From: an uncultured Collinsella sp.
GTDB taxonomy: Bacteria > Actinomycetota > Coriobacteriia > Coriobacteriales > Coriobacteriaceae
Assembly (NCBI GenBank): GCA_900541885.1
Contig: UQKW01000004.1
Span: 1-64,000, forward strand
Direction: 5' to 3'
Length of the DNA stretch: 64,000 nt
Part shown: one piece after another, positions 41,931-50,763 of the stretch
Position numbering within the stretch: the stretch's first letter is position 1
Layout: each line of letters begins with the position of its first letter
Made by a program: the position numbers and the translations under genes
The notes under the pieces: model-generated
What the model was told of the DNA's origin: nothing
Database searches by the model: none
Seen by the model: only the letters and a program-made list of their open reading frames with translations

Positions 41931-42036
41931 GGATGGGGGCGAGGACGGCGACGGACGAAAGTCACGCCTGTGCCACGTCCGATGTGCTAGCGTTTGGGTG
42001 AATAAAACGAGCCTGTGCGGAAAGGATCCGGACCGT

Positions 42037-42522
42037 ATGCAACGTGGAAGTACATCTCCGCTGTCGCGCGAGACCGATGCGCCCGAAACCATCGTCAAGC
42101 TGGAGTGCGACATCGACGACGCGTCGCCCGAGGTGCTCGCCTACGCCGCTGACCGCCTGCGCGAGGCGGGCGCCCGCGAGGTGCACTGGCTGCCCCTCTA
42201 CTGCAAAAAAGGCCGCCCCGGCTGGCAACTGCAGGTAATCTGCGCCCGCGAGGACATTGACCGTCTGCAGACGATCATCTTTTTGGAAACCACGACCAGC
42301 GGCATTCGCCGCCAGGTCATGGAGCGCGTCTGTCTGCCGCGCCGCTTTGAACAAGTGGCGACGCCATGGGGCGAGGTATCCGTTAAAGTGGCGACTCTGC
42401 CCGACGGCAGCGAGCGTGCAGCGCCCGAGTACGAGGACTGCGCCCGCCTTGCCCGCGAGCATAACGTGCCGCTCCAGCGCGTGATGCAGGCGGCACAAGC
42501 CGCGGCGTTCCGATTTGAGTAA
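42037..42522 (+). CDS. larC: LarC C-terminal domain protein (nickel-pincer cofactor family)
   Basis: A 161-aa protein matching the C-terminal half of LarC: LECDIDDASPEVLAYAADRL, LPLYCKKGRPGWQLQV, TIIFLETTTSGIRRQ and APEYEDCARLAREHNVPLQ. LarC is the CTP-dependent nickel insertase for the lactate-racemase cofactor. The N-terminal half (LarC1) is missing and no larA, larB or larE lies in the window. In some lactobacilli LarC1 and LarC2 are joined by frameshifting, but the upstream DNA here is a hairpin and non-coding. Start ATG 42037 with AAAGGA about 11 bases upstream. Confidence 0.8.
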   Translation: MQRGSTSPLSRETDAPETIVKLECDIDDASPEVLAYAADRLREAGAREVHWLPLYCKKGRPGWQLQVICAREDIDRLQTIIFLETTTSGIRRQVMERVCLPRRFEQVATPWGEVSVKVATLPDGSERAAPEYEDCARLAREHNVPLQRVMQAAQAAAFRFE

Positions 42523-42579
42523 CGCGGCCGGTGGCACGCCGCGCCCAGCCCTATCAACCCACACCCGAAAGGACCCCTC

Positions 42580-43128
42580 ATGAAATACCTCATCGCCTCC
42601 GATATCCACGGCTCGGCATACTGGACCGAGCGCCTCGTCGCCGCCATCGAGCGCGAGAACCCCGACCGCATCGTGCTGCTGGGCGACCTGCTCTACCACG
42701 GCCCGCGCAACGACCTGCCGCGCGACTACGCCCCCAAGCGCGTAATTCCGCTGCTCAACGCTCTGGCCGACCGCATCATCGCGGTGCGCGGCAACTGTGA
42801 CGCCGAGGTCGACCAGATGGTGCTCGACTTCCCCGTCATGGCCGACTACGCAACGCTGTTCGACGAAACCGGCCGTGAGCTGTTCCTGACACACGGCCAT
42901 GTCTTTGGCGCCGGTATGCACAACAGCGTCGATCACGCGCCCGCGCTGCCCGAGGGCTCCGCGCTCGTCTACGGCCACACACACATCAAGGTCAACGAGG
43001 CAAGCGCCGCGCACCCGGGCCTGTGGCTCTTCAACCCCGGCAGCGTAAGCATCCCCAAGGACGGTACGCACAGCTACGGCATCTACGAGGGCGGCGCGTT
43101 CCGCCACGTGATCCTGGAGGAGGAATAA
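42580..43128 (+). CDS. yfcE: YfcE/MJ0936-type phosphodiesterase
   Basis: A 182-aa calcineurin-like metallophosphoesterase. Metal ligands appear in SDIHGS, LLGDLLYHGP, VRGNCDAE, THGHVFG and YGHTHI, in the usual order and spacing of YfcE. The family hydrolyses phosphodiesters in vitro; the natural substrate is unknown. GAAAGGA precedes the ATG. Two bases separate it from mazG. Confidence 0.9.
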   Translation: MKYLIASDIHGSAYWTERLVAAIERENPDRIVLLGDLLYHGPRNDLPRDYAPKRVIPLLNALADRIIAVRGNCDAEVDQMVLDFPVMADYATLFDETGRELFLTHGHVFGAGMHNSVDHAPALPEGSALVYGHTHIKVNEASAAHPGLWLFNPGSVSIPKDGTHSYGIYEGGAFRHVILEEE

Positions 43129-43130
43129 CC

Positions 43131-43991
43131 ATGGCGCAGCACATGGCTCAGCAAAATGCCGAGGGCTCGCGCGATCTGTCCACGCTGGTCGACGCGTCGG
43201 CCGAGCTGCAGCATCTGGTGCAGACCATCTGGCGCCTGCGTCAGCCCGACGGCTGCCCGTGGGACCGAGAGCAGACGCACCGCAGCATTGGCAAGAACAT
43301 GATCGAGGAGGCCTACGAGGCGCTCGATTGCATCGAGGCGGACGATGCGGCGCATCTGCGTGAGGAGCTCGGCGATGTGCTCATGCAGGTGGTGCTGCAC
43401 GCGCAGATTGCGGCGGACGCCGGCGAGTTTACGCTGGCCGACGTGGCGCGTGATATCGATGCCAAGCTCATCCGCCGTCATCCGCACGTGTTTGGCGATG
43501 TAGATGCCGACAGTTCCGACGAGGTACTCAAGATTTGGGACGAGGTCAAGCTTGCCGAGAAAGCCGCCAAGGACAAGGCCGTGGCAGCGGGCGAGGCCGC
43601 GCCCGAGGGTCTGCTCGACGGCGTGCCCACGCATCTGCCGGCGCTGATGCAGGCTCAGAAGGTGTCGCGCAAGGCGGCTGCCGTGGGCTTTGAGTGGGAG
43701 ACGGTCCAGGACGTGTGGGATGAGGTCGCCGAGGAACGTGCCGAGTTTGAGGCCGAGGCCCCTGGCTCGCCCGAGCGCGAAATGGAGTTTGGCGACCTGC
43801 TCTTTGCCTTGGTCAACGTCGCGCGCAAAGAGGGGATCGACGCCGAGAGTGCCCTGCGCGCGAGCACGGCCAAGTTTCGCCGTCGCTGGGCCGCGATGGA
43901 GCAGATGGCGTCCGACGCCCACGTGGATCTTGCCGAGCTTTCGACCCACGGCCTCAACGACCTGTGGGATGCCGCAAAGGCGGAGGAGTAA
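43131..43991 (+). CDS. mazG: Nucleoside triphosphate pyrophosphohydrolase MazG
   Basis: A 286-aa protein with two MazG domains. The first has CPWDREQTHRSIGKNMIEEA, EELGDVLMQVVLHAQIA; the second has EVAEERAEFEAE and MEFGDLLFALVNVARKEGID. MazG hydrolyses non-canonical nucleoside triphosphates and can lower ppGpp in some bacteria. GGAGGAGG lies in the end of yfcE. The N-terminal ~20 residues are unlike the family and the start could be further in. Confidence 0.93.
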   Translation: MAQHMAQQNAEGSRDLSTLVDASAELQHLVQTIWRLRQPDGCPWDREQTHRSIGKNMIEEAYEALDCIEADDAAHLREELGDVLMQVVLHAQIAADAGEFTLADVARDIDAKLIRRHPHVFGDVDADSSDEVLKIWDEVKLAEKAAKDKAVAAGEAAPEGLLDGVPTHLPALMQAQKVSRKAAAVGFEWETVQDVWDEVAEERAEFEAEAPGSPEREMEFGDLLFALVNVARKEGIDAESALRASTAKFRRRWAAMEQMASDAHVDLAELSTHGLNDLWDAAKAEE

Positions 43992-44062
43992 GACTGCGGG
44001 AACGACGGGCTGACATGCCTCATCGTTCCCGCTAAATTTTTCGAAAATCAAGTGTATCCCTC

Positions 44063-44107
44063 GGCTAACTTAGGGCATAATGCAAAAAGTGCGACATGGC
44101 TAACTTA
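44063..44107 (+). promoter_or_regulatory. Enolase promoter with a direct repeat
   Basis: GGCTAACTTA occurs at 44063-44072 and again at 44098-44107, 35 bp apart. A -10-like CATAAT at 44076-44081 lies between them. It could be a paired activator or repressor site. Confidence 0.4.
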
Positions 44108-44168
44108 CGGAGGCGCACCGATGGTGCACAGTCGGCCAGTCGCTTGCATCAACTACGTTTCCAAGTGA

Positions 44169-45470
<1,302 letters not shown>

Positions 45471-45543
45471 GCATGCGGAGCTCGCGGGGGCGGGGAAGAC
45501 TCGGATTCGCCTTGCTTCAGCCGGGCGCTGTTGAGCACCATTG

Positions 45544-45576
45544 GGCGCTGGGCCATATGGCTCAGCGCCTTTTTTA
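45544..45576 (+). terminator. Terminator of eno
   Basis: GGCGCTGGGCC pairs with GGCTCAGCGCC (one mismatch) around ATAT, followed by seven T. Confidence 0.9.
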
Positions 45577-45666
45577 TGTCGAGCAAAGGCTGGCGAAGGC
45601 GGTGCGCGCGCTCGTGCTATAACTAGAATACTTAGCGCAAACAAACCTCAACCGCACAAGGCGCAC

Positions 45667-46428
45667 ATGGATCAGATTTACGACAACAGGTACTATTCCG
45701 CCGGTTCGCGTGAGCCGTCGCCTCGCCGTGCGCGCACGGTGCAGCTCGGTGGGTCCGCCTACGCCGGCGCCGACCGTTCCATGCAACGCCCGACAAGTAC
45801 CTCGCGCCCCAATGCTCAAGTGAATACTTCGTCAGATGGACCGGTGCGCCCGGCACGTTCGTCGCATGCTCAGCGCTCGTCGGCTCAAACGCACGATAGG
45901 TCGAGCAGGCCCTCGAACCGTTTTTCGGGCTCGGACTTTATGCACTACGCCAACGACAACGCGGTGGTCAAGGCGATCTACGACTTTACCCACGGTCCTC
46001 AGCGAGGGCTATTCATCGGCATCGTCGTTGCCCTGGTGCTCGTGAGCCTGTATTTCCCCGTGCGCGACCTGTACGTGGCAAAGCGTTCGAGCGATATCTT
46101 GGCCAAGCAGGTCGAGATTCGCCAGCAATACAATGATGGGCTGCAAAAAAGCGTCGACAAGCTGCTCTCGGAGGAGGGTATCAAGGATGCGGCATCCGAG
46201 GACCTGGGCTTGGTGATGCCCGGCGAGAAGAGGATTGAAGTGCAGGGCCTGGACGGCGATTCGGGTGCCTCGTCGAGCCAGAAGTCGTCGAACGCCAAGA
46301 AGGCCAGCGAAGTTGCCAAGGAAATCGAAGAAGTCGGTAAGGACGCGCCGTGGTACATCCAAGCGCTCGACATGCTGTTTGGTTTTAGCGGCGTCGAAGG
46401 CCAGACGGTCGCGTCCAGCGGCAAATAG
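45667..46428 (+). CDS. FtsB/DivIC-like septum formation protein
   Basis: A 253-aa bitopic membrane protein. Residues 1-~115 are Ser/Arg/Pro-rich and disordered, a membrane segment follows (GLFIGIVVALVLVSLYFPV), then a short coiled coil (LAKQVEIRQQYNDGLQKSVD) and the FtsB-type turn SEDLGLVMPGEKRIEV. FtsB/DivIC joins FtsL and FtsQ in the divisome; its place after eno is classic. ATG 45667 has AAGGCG ahead. The acidic Ser-rich C-terminal stretch (~205-235) is extra. Confidence 0.82.
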   Translation: MDQIYDNRYYSAGSREPSPRRARTVQLGGSAYAGADRSMQRPTSTSRPNAQVNTSSDGPVRPARSSHAQRSSAQTHDRSSRPSNRFSGSDFMHYANDNAVVKAIYDFTHGPQRGLFIGIVVALVLVSLYFPVRDLYVAKRSSDILAKQVEIRQQYNDGLQKSVDKLLSEEGIKDAASEDLGLVMPGEKRIEVQGLDGDSGASSSQKSSNAKKASEVAKEIEEVGKDAPWYIQALDMLFGFSGVEGQTVASSGK

Positions 46429-46448
46429 CGCCCGGAGGGGAGCCCGCA

Positions 46449-47450
46449 ATGACAAATTGCAAACGCTATAAGGTGGCCGCGATCGACCTGGGAACGGTGT
46501 CGTCGCGACTGGTGTTGGCGCAGGTCGAGGCCGGGGCGATTGTGGAATCGTCCAAGCATACCGAGATTACCGACCTGGGCGAGGGCGTGGACGCGACGGG
46601 TCGCTTTTGCGAGGCGGCTGTCGAGCGTGTACTCGCTGCGTGCCGCATGTTTGTGGACGAGGCACGTGCCTTTGGGGCCGTGTGCATCTGTACCACGTGC
46701 ACGAGTGCCGCGCGCGATGCGTCCAACGCCGTGCTGCTGCTGGACGGCCTGCGCGAGCTGGGTCTCGAGCCGCAGGTGATTCCAGGAGAGGTCGAGGCGC
46801 GCCTGACGTTTTTTGGCGTGGCGCACGACTTTGCCGGCGAGCGCATCATTGTTGCCGATTCGGGCGGCGGATCCACGGAGCTCGCGACGGGCGTCTATGC
46901 GCCGGAGCGTGGCGTCTTTGCGCTGGAGGGAACGCGCTCACTGGACATCGGTTGCCGTCGCGTGACGGAGCGGTTTTTCTCGGCGCTGCCGCCAACGGAC
47001 AGTGAACTTGCCGCCGCTGGCGTATGGGCGGGCGAGCAGTTCGGGGCTTACTTTGAGGGCCTGCCTGTCGACTTTGAGCGCGCCGAGCGCCTCGTCGCGG
47101 TGGGCGGTACCGTTACCACGCTCGTGGCGCTGGTCCACGAACTGGAGCCGTACGACTCGAACTTTGTGCACCTGCGCGAGCTTTCGATGGAGCAGATTTC
47201 GGCCGCTATCGAGCGCATGTCTGCGTTGGATGTTGCAGGCATTGCCGCGTTGCCGGGCGTGCAGCCCAAGCGCGCGGGCGTGATTCTGGCCGGCGCCGTG
47301 GTGGTTCGCGAGCTCATGCGCGCCGGTAGCTACGAGTCGCTCACCGTAAGTGAGAACAGCCTCCTCGCCGGCATGGCCGCCACCATCAACGAGGTTCTCG
47401 ACGGCGCGACCCCCACCATCGGCTGGACCCCCAACCTCAGCGCCCTCTAA
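46449..47450 (+). CDS. Ppx/GppA exopolyphosphatase-family protein
   Basis: A 333-aa ASKHA-fold phosphatase: AAIDLGTVSSRLVLA (phosphate 1), TSAARDASNAVLLLD, EVEARLTFFGVA, VADSGGGSTELATG (phosphate 2) and AVGGTVTTLVAL. It is of the short form without a C-terminal HD domain. It could hydrolyse polyphosphate or the gamma-phosphate of pppGpp. GGAGGGGAG precedes the ATG; 20 bases after the FtsB-like gene, so probably co-transcribed. Confidence 0.9.
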   Translation: MTNCKRYKVAAIDLGTVSSRLVLAQVEAGAIVESSKHTEITDLGEGVDATGRFCEAAVERVLAACRMFVDEARAFGAVCICTTCTSAARDASNAVLLLDGLRELGLEPQVIPGEVEARLTFFGVAHDFAGERIIVADSGGGSTELATGVYAPERGVFALEGTRSLDIGCRRVTERFFSALPPTDSELAAAGVWAGEQFGAYFEGLPVDFERAERLVAVGGTVTTLVALVHELEPYDSNFVHLRELSMEQISAAIERMSALDVAGIAALPGVQPKRAGVILAGAVVVRELMRAGSYESLTVSENSLLAGMAATINEVLDGATPTIGWTPNLSAL

Positions 47451-47453
47451 ATA

Positions 47454-47520
47454 AGTTGCGGTGAAATACGGACTAAAATCGCCCTTTCGGGCACCAAACA
47501 GTCCCTATTCCACCGCAACT
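47454..47520. repeat. Inverted repeat, 21 bp with two mismatches
   Basis: 47454-47474 (AGTTGCGGTGAAATACGGACT) pairs with 47500-47520 save for two positions; the loop holds a second small hairpin GCCC/GGGC. Next to it, TGGGGAC/GTCCCCA (about 47535-47562) gives a further stem. They separate the convergent ppx and AAA genes. Confidence 0.75.
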
Positions 47521-47568
47521 CAACAGCCGGCACCTGGGGACAGTCCTTGCGGGGCGTCCCCACAGCGC

Positions 47569-48870
47569 CTATGCCAGCTTGTCGATTTGCCCAATCTCCC
47601 AAAGCGGAATATTGACGAGCATGCCCTCGTCTCTATATGCCGCCAGGGAGCTCCTCACGCAACGCTCGAGCTTGAATTTTTCGCAGGCTATTTTCAGACT
47701 CTTCGCTTTAAGGTTCTCTGCCGCCTTGACCTCAAGCGGAAGCACGGTTCCCGCATGGTCGATGGCAAAGTCGGTTTCGGCATTGCCAGAGGTAGAGGAC
47801 CAATACGCGGGACTCTTGCCTTGCAGCAAGAGTTCCTGCGCGACGTATTGCTCGGTGAGCGAGCCCTTAAATTCAGTGAAAACAGCGGGCCCGTTAAGGA
47901 CGATGGCCGGTGGGAGGTTGGAGAGCGCTCCGAGGATACCGGTGTCAATGCAAAATAGCTTGAAGCCCGAGAGGTCCTCGTAGCTCGAGAGCGGTGCCCT
48001 GAGGGCGGAAACGCGCGGCACCTTATGAATGATTCCGTAATCCATGAGCCACTGGAGACTCTCTTCAAAATCGCGTGCGCGCGCCCCGGGGCGAAGGGCT
48101 CCGTAGACGAACTTTTTGTTTTCCTTTGCAAGCTGGCCGGGCAGGGATTTCCAAACCAACCTCATGCGCTCGACAATGCGGGCGGGTGCATGTTTGCCAA
48201 AATCGGATTCGTAAGCCTCGATGATTTGCTGCTGAAGCCTACGGGCTTCGATGAAGTCGCGTGTCTCGGTGAAAGCGGAGACAACTTCGGGCATACCACC
48301 GACAACAAAGTAATCCTTGAGCAAGTGCTCGAGCTTTTCGGTAACGTTTGCTAGAAGGTTCATGTCTGCGGCAAGGATAGCGTCGGCGAGCGGGTTGCCG
48401 TCGACGGCACGAACGAACTCGGCAAACCCCATGGGACGCATGGTGAGCTGGTCGATTTTACCGACGGGAAATGACTCGTTTTCGCGTCGGAGCGCGAGGC
48501 CCATATAGGAACCGGCAGCCACGATGTGGTATTCGGGTGCAAGCTCGTTGAAGTACTTGAGCGAGGTGATGCCGCGTGGCGCCTCCTGGATCTCGTCGAA
48601 AACGATGAGCGTGTCCGCCGGCGTTACGGTTTGGCCGCGCAAGAGTTCTATCTGAGAGATGATACGCTTGGGGTCGAGGTCCCCATCGAACAGCGAGCGT
48701 GCGCTCGGCTCGAGCATAAAGTCAAAACGAATGACGTTTTGATATTGCTGGCTTGCGAATTCGTTAAGAAGCCAAGTCTTACCTGTCTGGCGGGCCCCCT
48801 TAAGCAAGAGAGGTTTGCGATTCGCCCTTGATTTCCAAGCGATAAGTTCACTCATAAGCTGTCGCTGCAT
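47569..48870 (-). CDS. AAA ATPase with DUF4143-type C-terminal nuclease-like domain
   Basis: A 433-aa protein. Walker A is KGARQTGKTWLL (~28), Walker B is TLIVFDEIQEAP (~90), and the AAA_14 module runs to ~150. The C-terminal DUF4143 region (~200-420) ends in a PD-(D/E)XK-like trio: ETDFAIDHAGTVLPLEVKAA. Such ATPases are common accessory genes in gut bacteria with unproven roles, possibly in DNA transactions or in controlling mobile DNA. ATG 48870 has GGGAGG ahead. The frame stays open upstream to 49005 through the tandem repeat at 48922, which would add YTFFDGKTWLS repeats, but the start signals favour 48870. Confidence 0.85.
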   Translation of the reverse strand: MQRQLMSELIAWKSRANRKPLLLKGARQTGKTWLLNEFASQQYQNVIRFDFMLEPSARSLFDGDLDPKRIISQIELLRGQTVTPADTLIVFDEIQEAPRGITSLKYFNELAPEYHIVAAGSYMGLALRRENESFPVGKIDQLTMRPMGFAEFVRAVDGNPLADAILAADMNLLANVTEKLEHLLKDYFVVGGMPEVVSAFTETRDFIEARRLQQQIIEAYESDFGKHAPARIVERMRLVWKSLPGQLAKENKKFVYGALRPGARARDFEESLQWLMDYGIIHKVPRVSALRAPLSSYEDLSGFKLFCIDTGILGALSNLPPAIVLNGPAVFTEFKGSLTEQYVAQELLLQGKSPAYWSSTSGNAETDFAIDHAGTVLPLEVKAAENLKAKSLKIACEKFKLERCVRSSLAAYRDEGMLVNIPLWEIGQIDKLA

Positions 48871-48921
48871 ATTGCCTCCCAACCTTTTCGGATAGTATAA
48901 GGCCATATGCGCATTTCCCTT

Positions 48922-49034
48922 GAAAAATGTGCGAGACAACCACGTCTTTCCATCGAAAAATGTGTAAGACAACCACGTCTTTCCATCGAAAAATGTGTAA
49001 GACAACCACGTTTTTCCATCGAAAAATGTGGGAG
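48922..49034. repeat. Tandem 33-bp direct repeat upstream of the AAA gene
   Basis: Three full units (48922-48954, 48955-48987, 48988-49020) and a partial fourth. Each unit starts GAAAAATGTG and contains GACAACCACGT; units differ by one to three bases. The period is a multiple of three. There are no spacers, so this is not CRISPR. It sits just ahead of the AAA gene's start region. Confidence 0.9.
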
Positions 49035-49061
49035 TACCAACTTAGAGCCCCACCGGCGTCC

Positions 49062-49101
49062 AAAAGAAACGAGCCCGCATCCCCGGGGGACACGAGCTCG
49101 T
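49062..49101 (-). terminator. Terminator after tRNA-Leu
   Basis: On the minus strand ACGAGC pairs with GCTCGT with further pairing CCCC/GGGG in the loop, followed by TTTCTTTT. Confidence 0.65.
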
Positions 49102-49111
49102 AAAAGCTAAA

Positions 49112-49196
49112 TGGTAGGGGCGGTGGGACTCGAACCCACAATCCTTGCGGCGAGGGATTTTAAGTCCCCTGCGTATGCCAATTCCGCCACGCCCCC
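49112..49196 (-). tRNA. tRNA-Leu (UAA)
   Basis: An 85-nt class II tRNA read on the minus strand: acceptor GGGGGCG/CGCCCCT, anticodon stem GGGGA/TCCCT with loop CTTAAAA giving anticodon TAA, a long variable arm (CGCCGCAAGG region), T-arm GGGTTCGAGTCCC, and an encoded CCA. Confidence 0.95.
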
Positions 49197-49227
49197 GTGA
49201 GACTAGAAGTCTAGCACAAGCCGTCCG

Positions 49228-49851
49228 CTACGCGTTGACGGCCATCGAGTGTTGGCCCGACTTCTCAAGGAACTCTTGGAACTTTGCCTCGTCGCCCTTG
49301 TTTTGATACTGCAGGGCCAGCAGGTACTCCAGGCGGCAGCGCTTGACCGGGTCGTCGCCGACATCCTCGAGCATGCGCTCCAGCTCGGGAATGTCGTTGT
49401 GGCGCTTGAGGATCATCGTGTCGTACATCAGCTGGCATTCGTGTGCGACTGCCTCGGCCTGACCGCCCTCAAAGCCCTTGATTTCGTGCAGCAACTCCTT
49501 GGACTTTTTGCGGTCCTCCTGGCCAACGTAGTAGTTAAAGGCCTTAATGACCAGGTCGACGCGCTGCATCTTGGGCAGGTTGAGTCCCAGCAGCAGGTCG
49601 AACATCTCGCTGGCGCGCTTGTGGTCCTCGCGCAGCAGATAGGAGTTCAGACGCAGGTAGTCGCGGTTGTAGCGCGGGTACAGCATGCTGGTGAGTTTGC
49701 CGTCGAGCAAACGATCGAACTCATCCCACTGCTTGGCAGCCATAAGCTGCTGCAGACGCTTGAACGTGGTGCGTTTTTTGACGCTAAAGAACACCGACAC
49801 GGCGATGCAGATGATAACGACGGCGGTCCAGAGGGTGCGGGAATCGGGCAT
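49228..49851 (-). CDS. Membrane-anchored protein with TPR-like helices, function unknown
   Basis: A 207-aa protein with one N-terminal membrane segment (TLWTAVVIICIAVSVFFSV, residues ~6-24), then a basic patch and a run of paired helices (RLQQLMAAKQWDEFDRLL, ASEMFDLLLGLNLPKMQR) like tetratricopeptide repeats. Such a layout suggests a cytoplasmic or extracytoplasmic scaffold. I know no named family. AAGGACC lies six bases ahead of the ATG. The gene reads toward tRNA-Leu. Confidence 0.75.
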   Translation of the reverse strand: MPDSRTLWTAVVIICIAVSVFFSVKKRTTFKRLQQLMAAKQWDEFDRLLDGKLTSMLYPRYNRDYLRLNSYLLREDHKRASEMFDLLLGLNLPKMQRVDLVIKAFNYYVGQEDRKKSKELLHEIKGFEGGQAEAVAHECQLMYDTMILKRHNDIPELERMLEDVGDDPVKRCRLEYLLALQYQNKGDEAKFQEFLEKSGQHSMAVNA

Positions 49852-50014
49852 GTTAGGGTCCTTAGTCGCTCATAAAGCGAGCGGTATGACAACACGTACT
49901 AGATGTATTATACGCAGCGCGCAAGCAAACTGGCATAAAAGCGCATCGAGGCCGAGCGCCATCGCTCGCTGCGGTACACTTACCTAAAGTAAACCATGAA
50001 GGGAGACATTACCT

Positions 50015-50302
50015 ATGAAGAAGATCGTTTTGGCTTGCGGTGCTGGCGCTGCTACTTCCACGCTCGTTGCCCAGAAGGTCGCCACCATGCTCGACGCCAA
50101 CGGTTACGCCGACAAGTACGAGATCGTGCAGTGCGCCATCTCCGAGGCCAAGGACGTTTGCGACGAGGGCGCCGATCTGCTGATCGCCACCACCGTTGCC
50201 CCCGAGGGCCTTACCTGCCCGTACGTGAGCGGCGTGCCCTTCATGACCGGCATGAACCGCGTCGCTGCCGAGAAGGCCGTTCTTGACGTCATGGCTCAGT
50301 AG
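50015..50302 (+). CDS. Orphan PTS EIIB, galactitol (GatB) type
   Basis: A 95-aa cytoplasmic protein. MKKIVLACGAGAATST carries the phospho-cysteine (Cys8) in the CGxGxATS loop typical of GatB-like IIB. No IIA or IIC is adjacent; instead an 11-base gap leads to a VOC-family gene. It may serve a transporter elsewhere or act in regulation. GAAGGGAG precedes the ATG. Confidence 0.85.
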   Translation: MKKIVLACGAGAATSTLVAQKVATMLDANGYADKYEIVQCAISEAKDVCDEGADLLIATTVAPEGLTCPYVSGVPFMTGMNRVAAEKAVLDVMAQ

Positions 50303-50313
50303 GCGCTGACTGC

Positions 50314-50688
50314 ATGAGTGAGCAGAACGCCAATCCGGTCGAGCTCTTTGGCATGCGCGTTGCCCATGTGGGCATTAACGCCACCGACCCGGCAGACGCC
50401 CTGGAGATCGCGGAGCTGTTCTCGACGATGATGGGTCTGCCCGTTATCGAGACCCCGGTTTCGTACTTTAACGATTCGCTGGTCGAGGTCATGAAGCAGA
50501 ATGGTCGTGGCACCAAGGGCCACATCGGCTTTGCCGTCAACGACATTGATGCGGCCGAGAAGTGGTTTGCCGAGCGCGGGCTCGAGGTCAACGAAGAGTC
50601 GCGCGCGCTGCTGCCCGACGGTAGCACCAAGCTCGTGTACTTTAAGCGCGAGTTCGCCGGTTTCGCCGTGCATCTGTGCCGCGAGTAG
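50314..50688 (+). CDS. VOC/glyoxalase-superfamily protein
   Basis: A 124-aa protein with two beta-alpha-beta-beta-beta units. RVAHVGINATDPADALEIAE opens the first and GHIGFAVNDIDAAEKWF the second; the His of AHVGI, His of GHIGF and a Glu toward the end are candidates for the metal site. VOC proteins include glyoxalases, epimerases and resistance proteins; the substrate is unknown. Linked to the orphan IIB, hence perhaps to carbohydrate metabolism. No strong ribosome-binding site, so translation may be coupled. Confidence 0.8.
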   Translation: MSEQNANPVELFGMRVAHVGINATDPADALEIAELFSTMMGLPVIETPVSYFNDSLVEVMKQNGRGTKGHIGFAVNDIDAAEKWFAERGLEVNEESRALLPDGSTKLVYFKREFAGFAVHLCRE

Positions 50689-50712
50689 CGCACAAGCTGC
50701 CATAGCTAGCAA

Positions 50713-50750
50713 AAAGGGATAGGGCCGTGTGGCCCTATCCCTTTATTTAT
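50713..50750. terminator. Bidirectional terminator
   Basis: AAAGGGATAGGGCC pairs perfectly with GGCCCTATCCCTTT around GTGT; T-rich on both sides. It serves the VOC gene (plus) and the sensor kinase (minus). Confidence 0.9.
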
Positions 50751-50763
50751 GCCGAGGGGCTTC

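Noticed and set aside
48922..49034. CRISPR-like repeats
   Set aside because: The 33-bp units are directly joined with no spacers and no cas genes are near.
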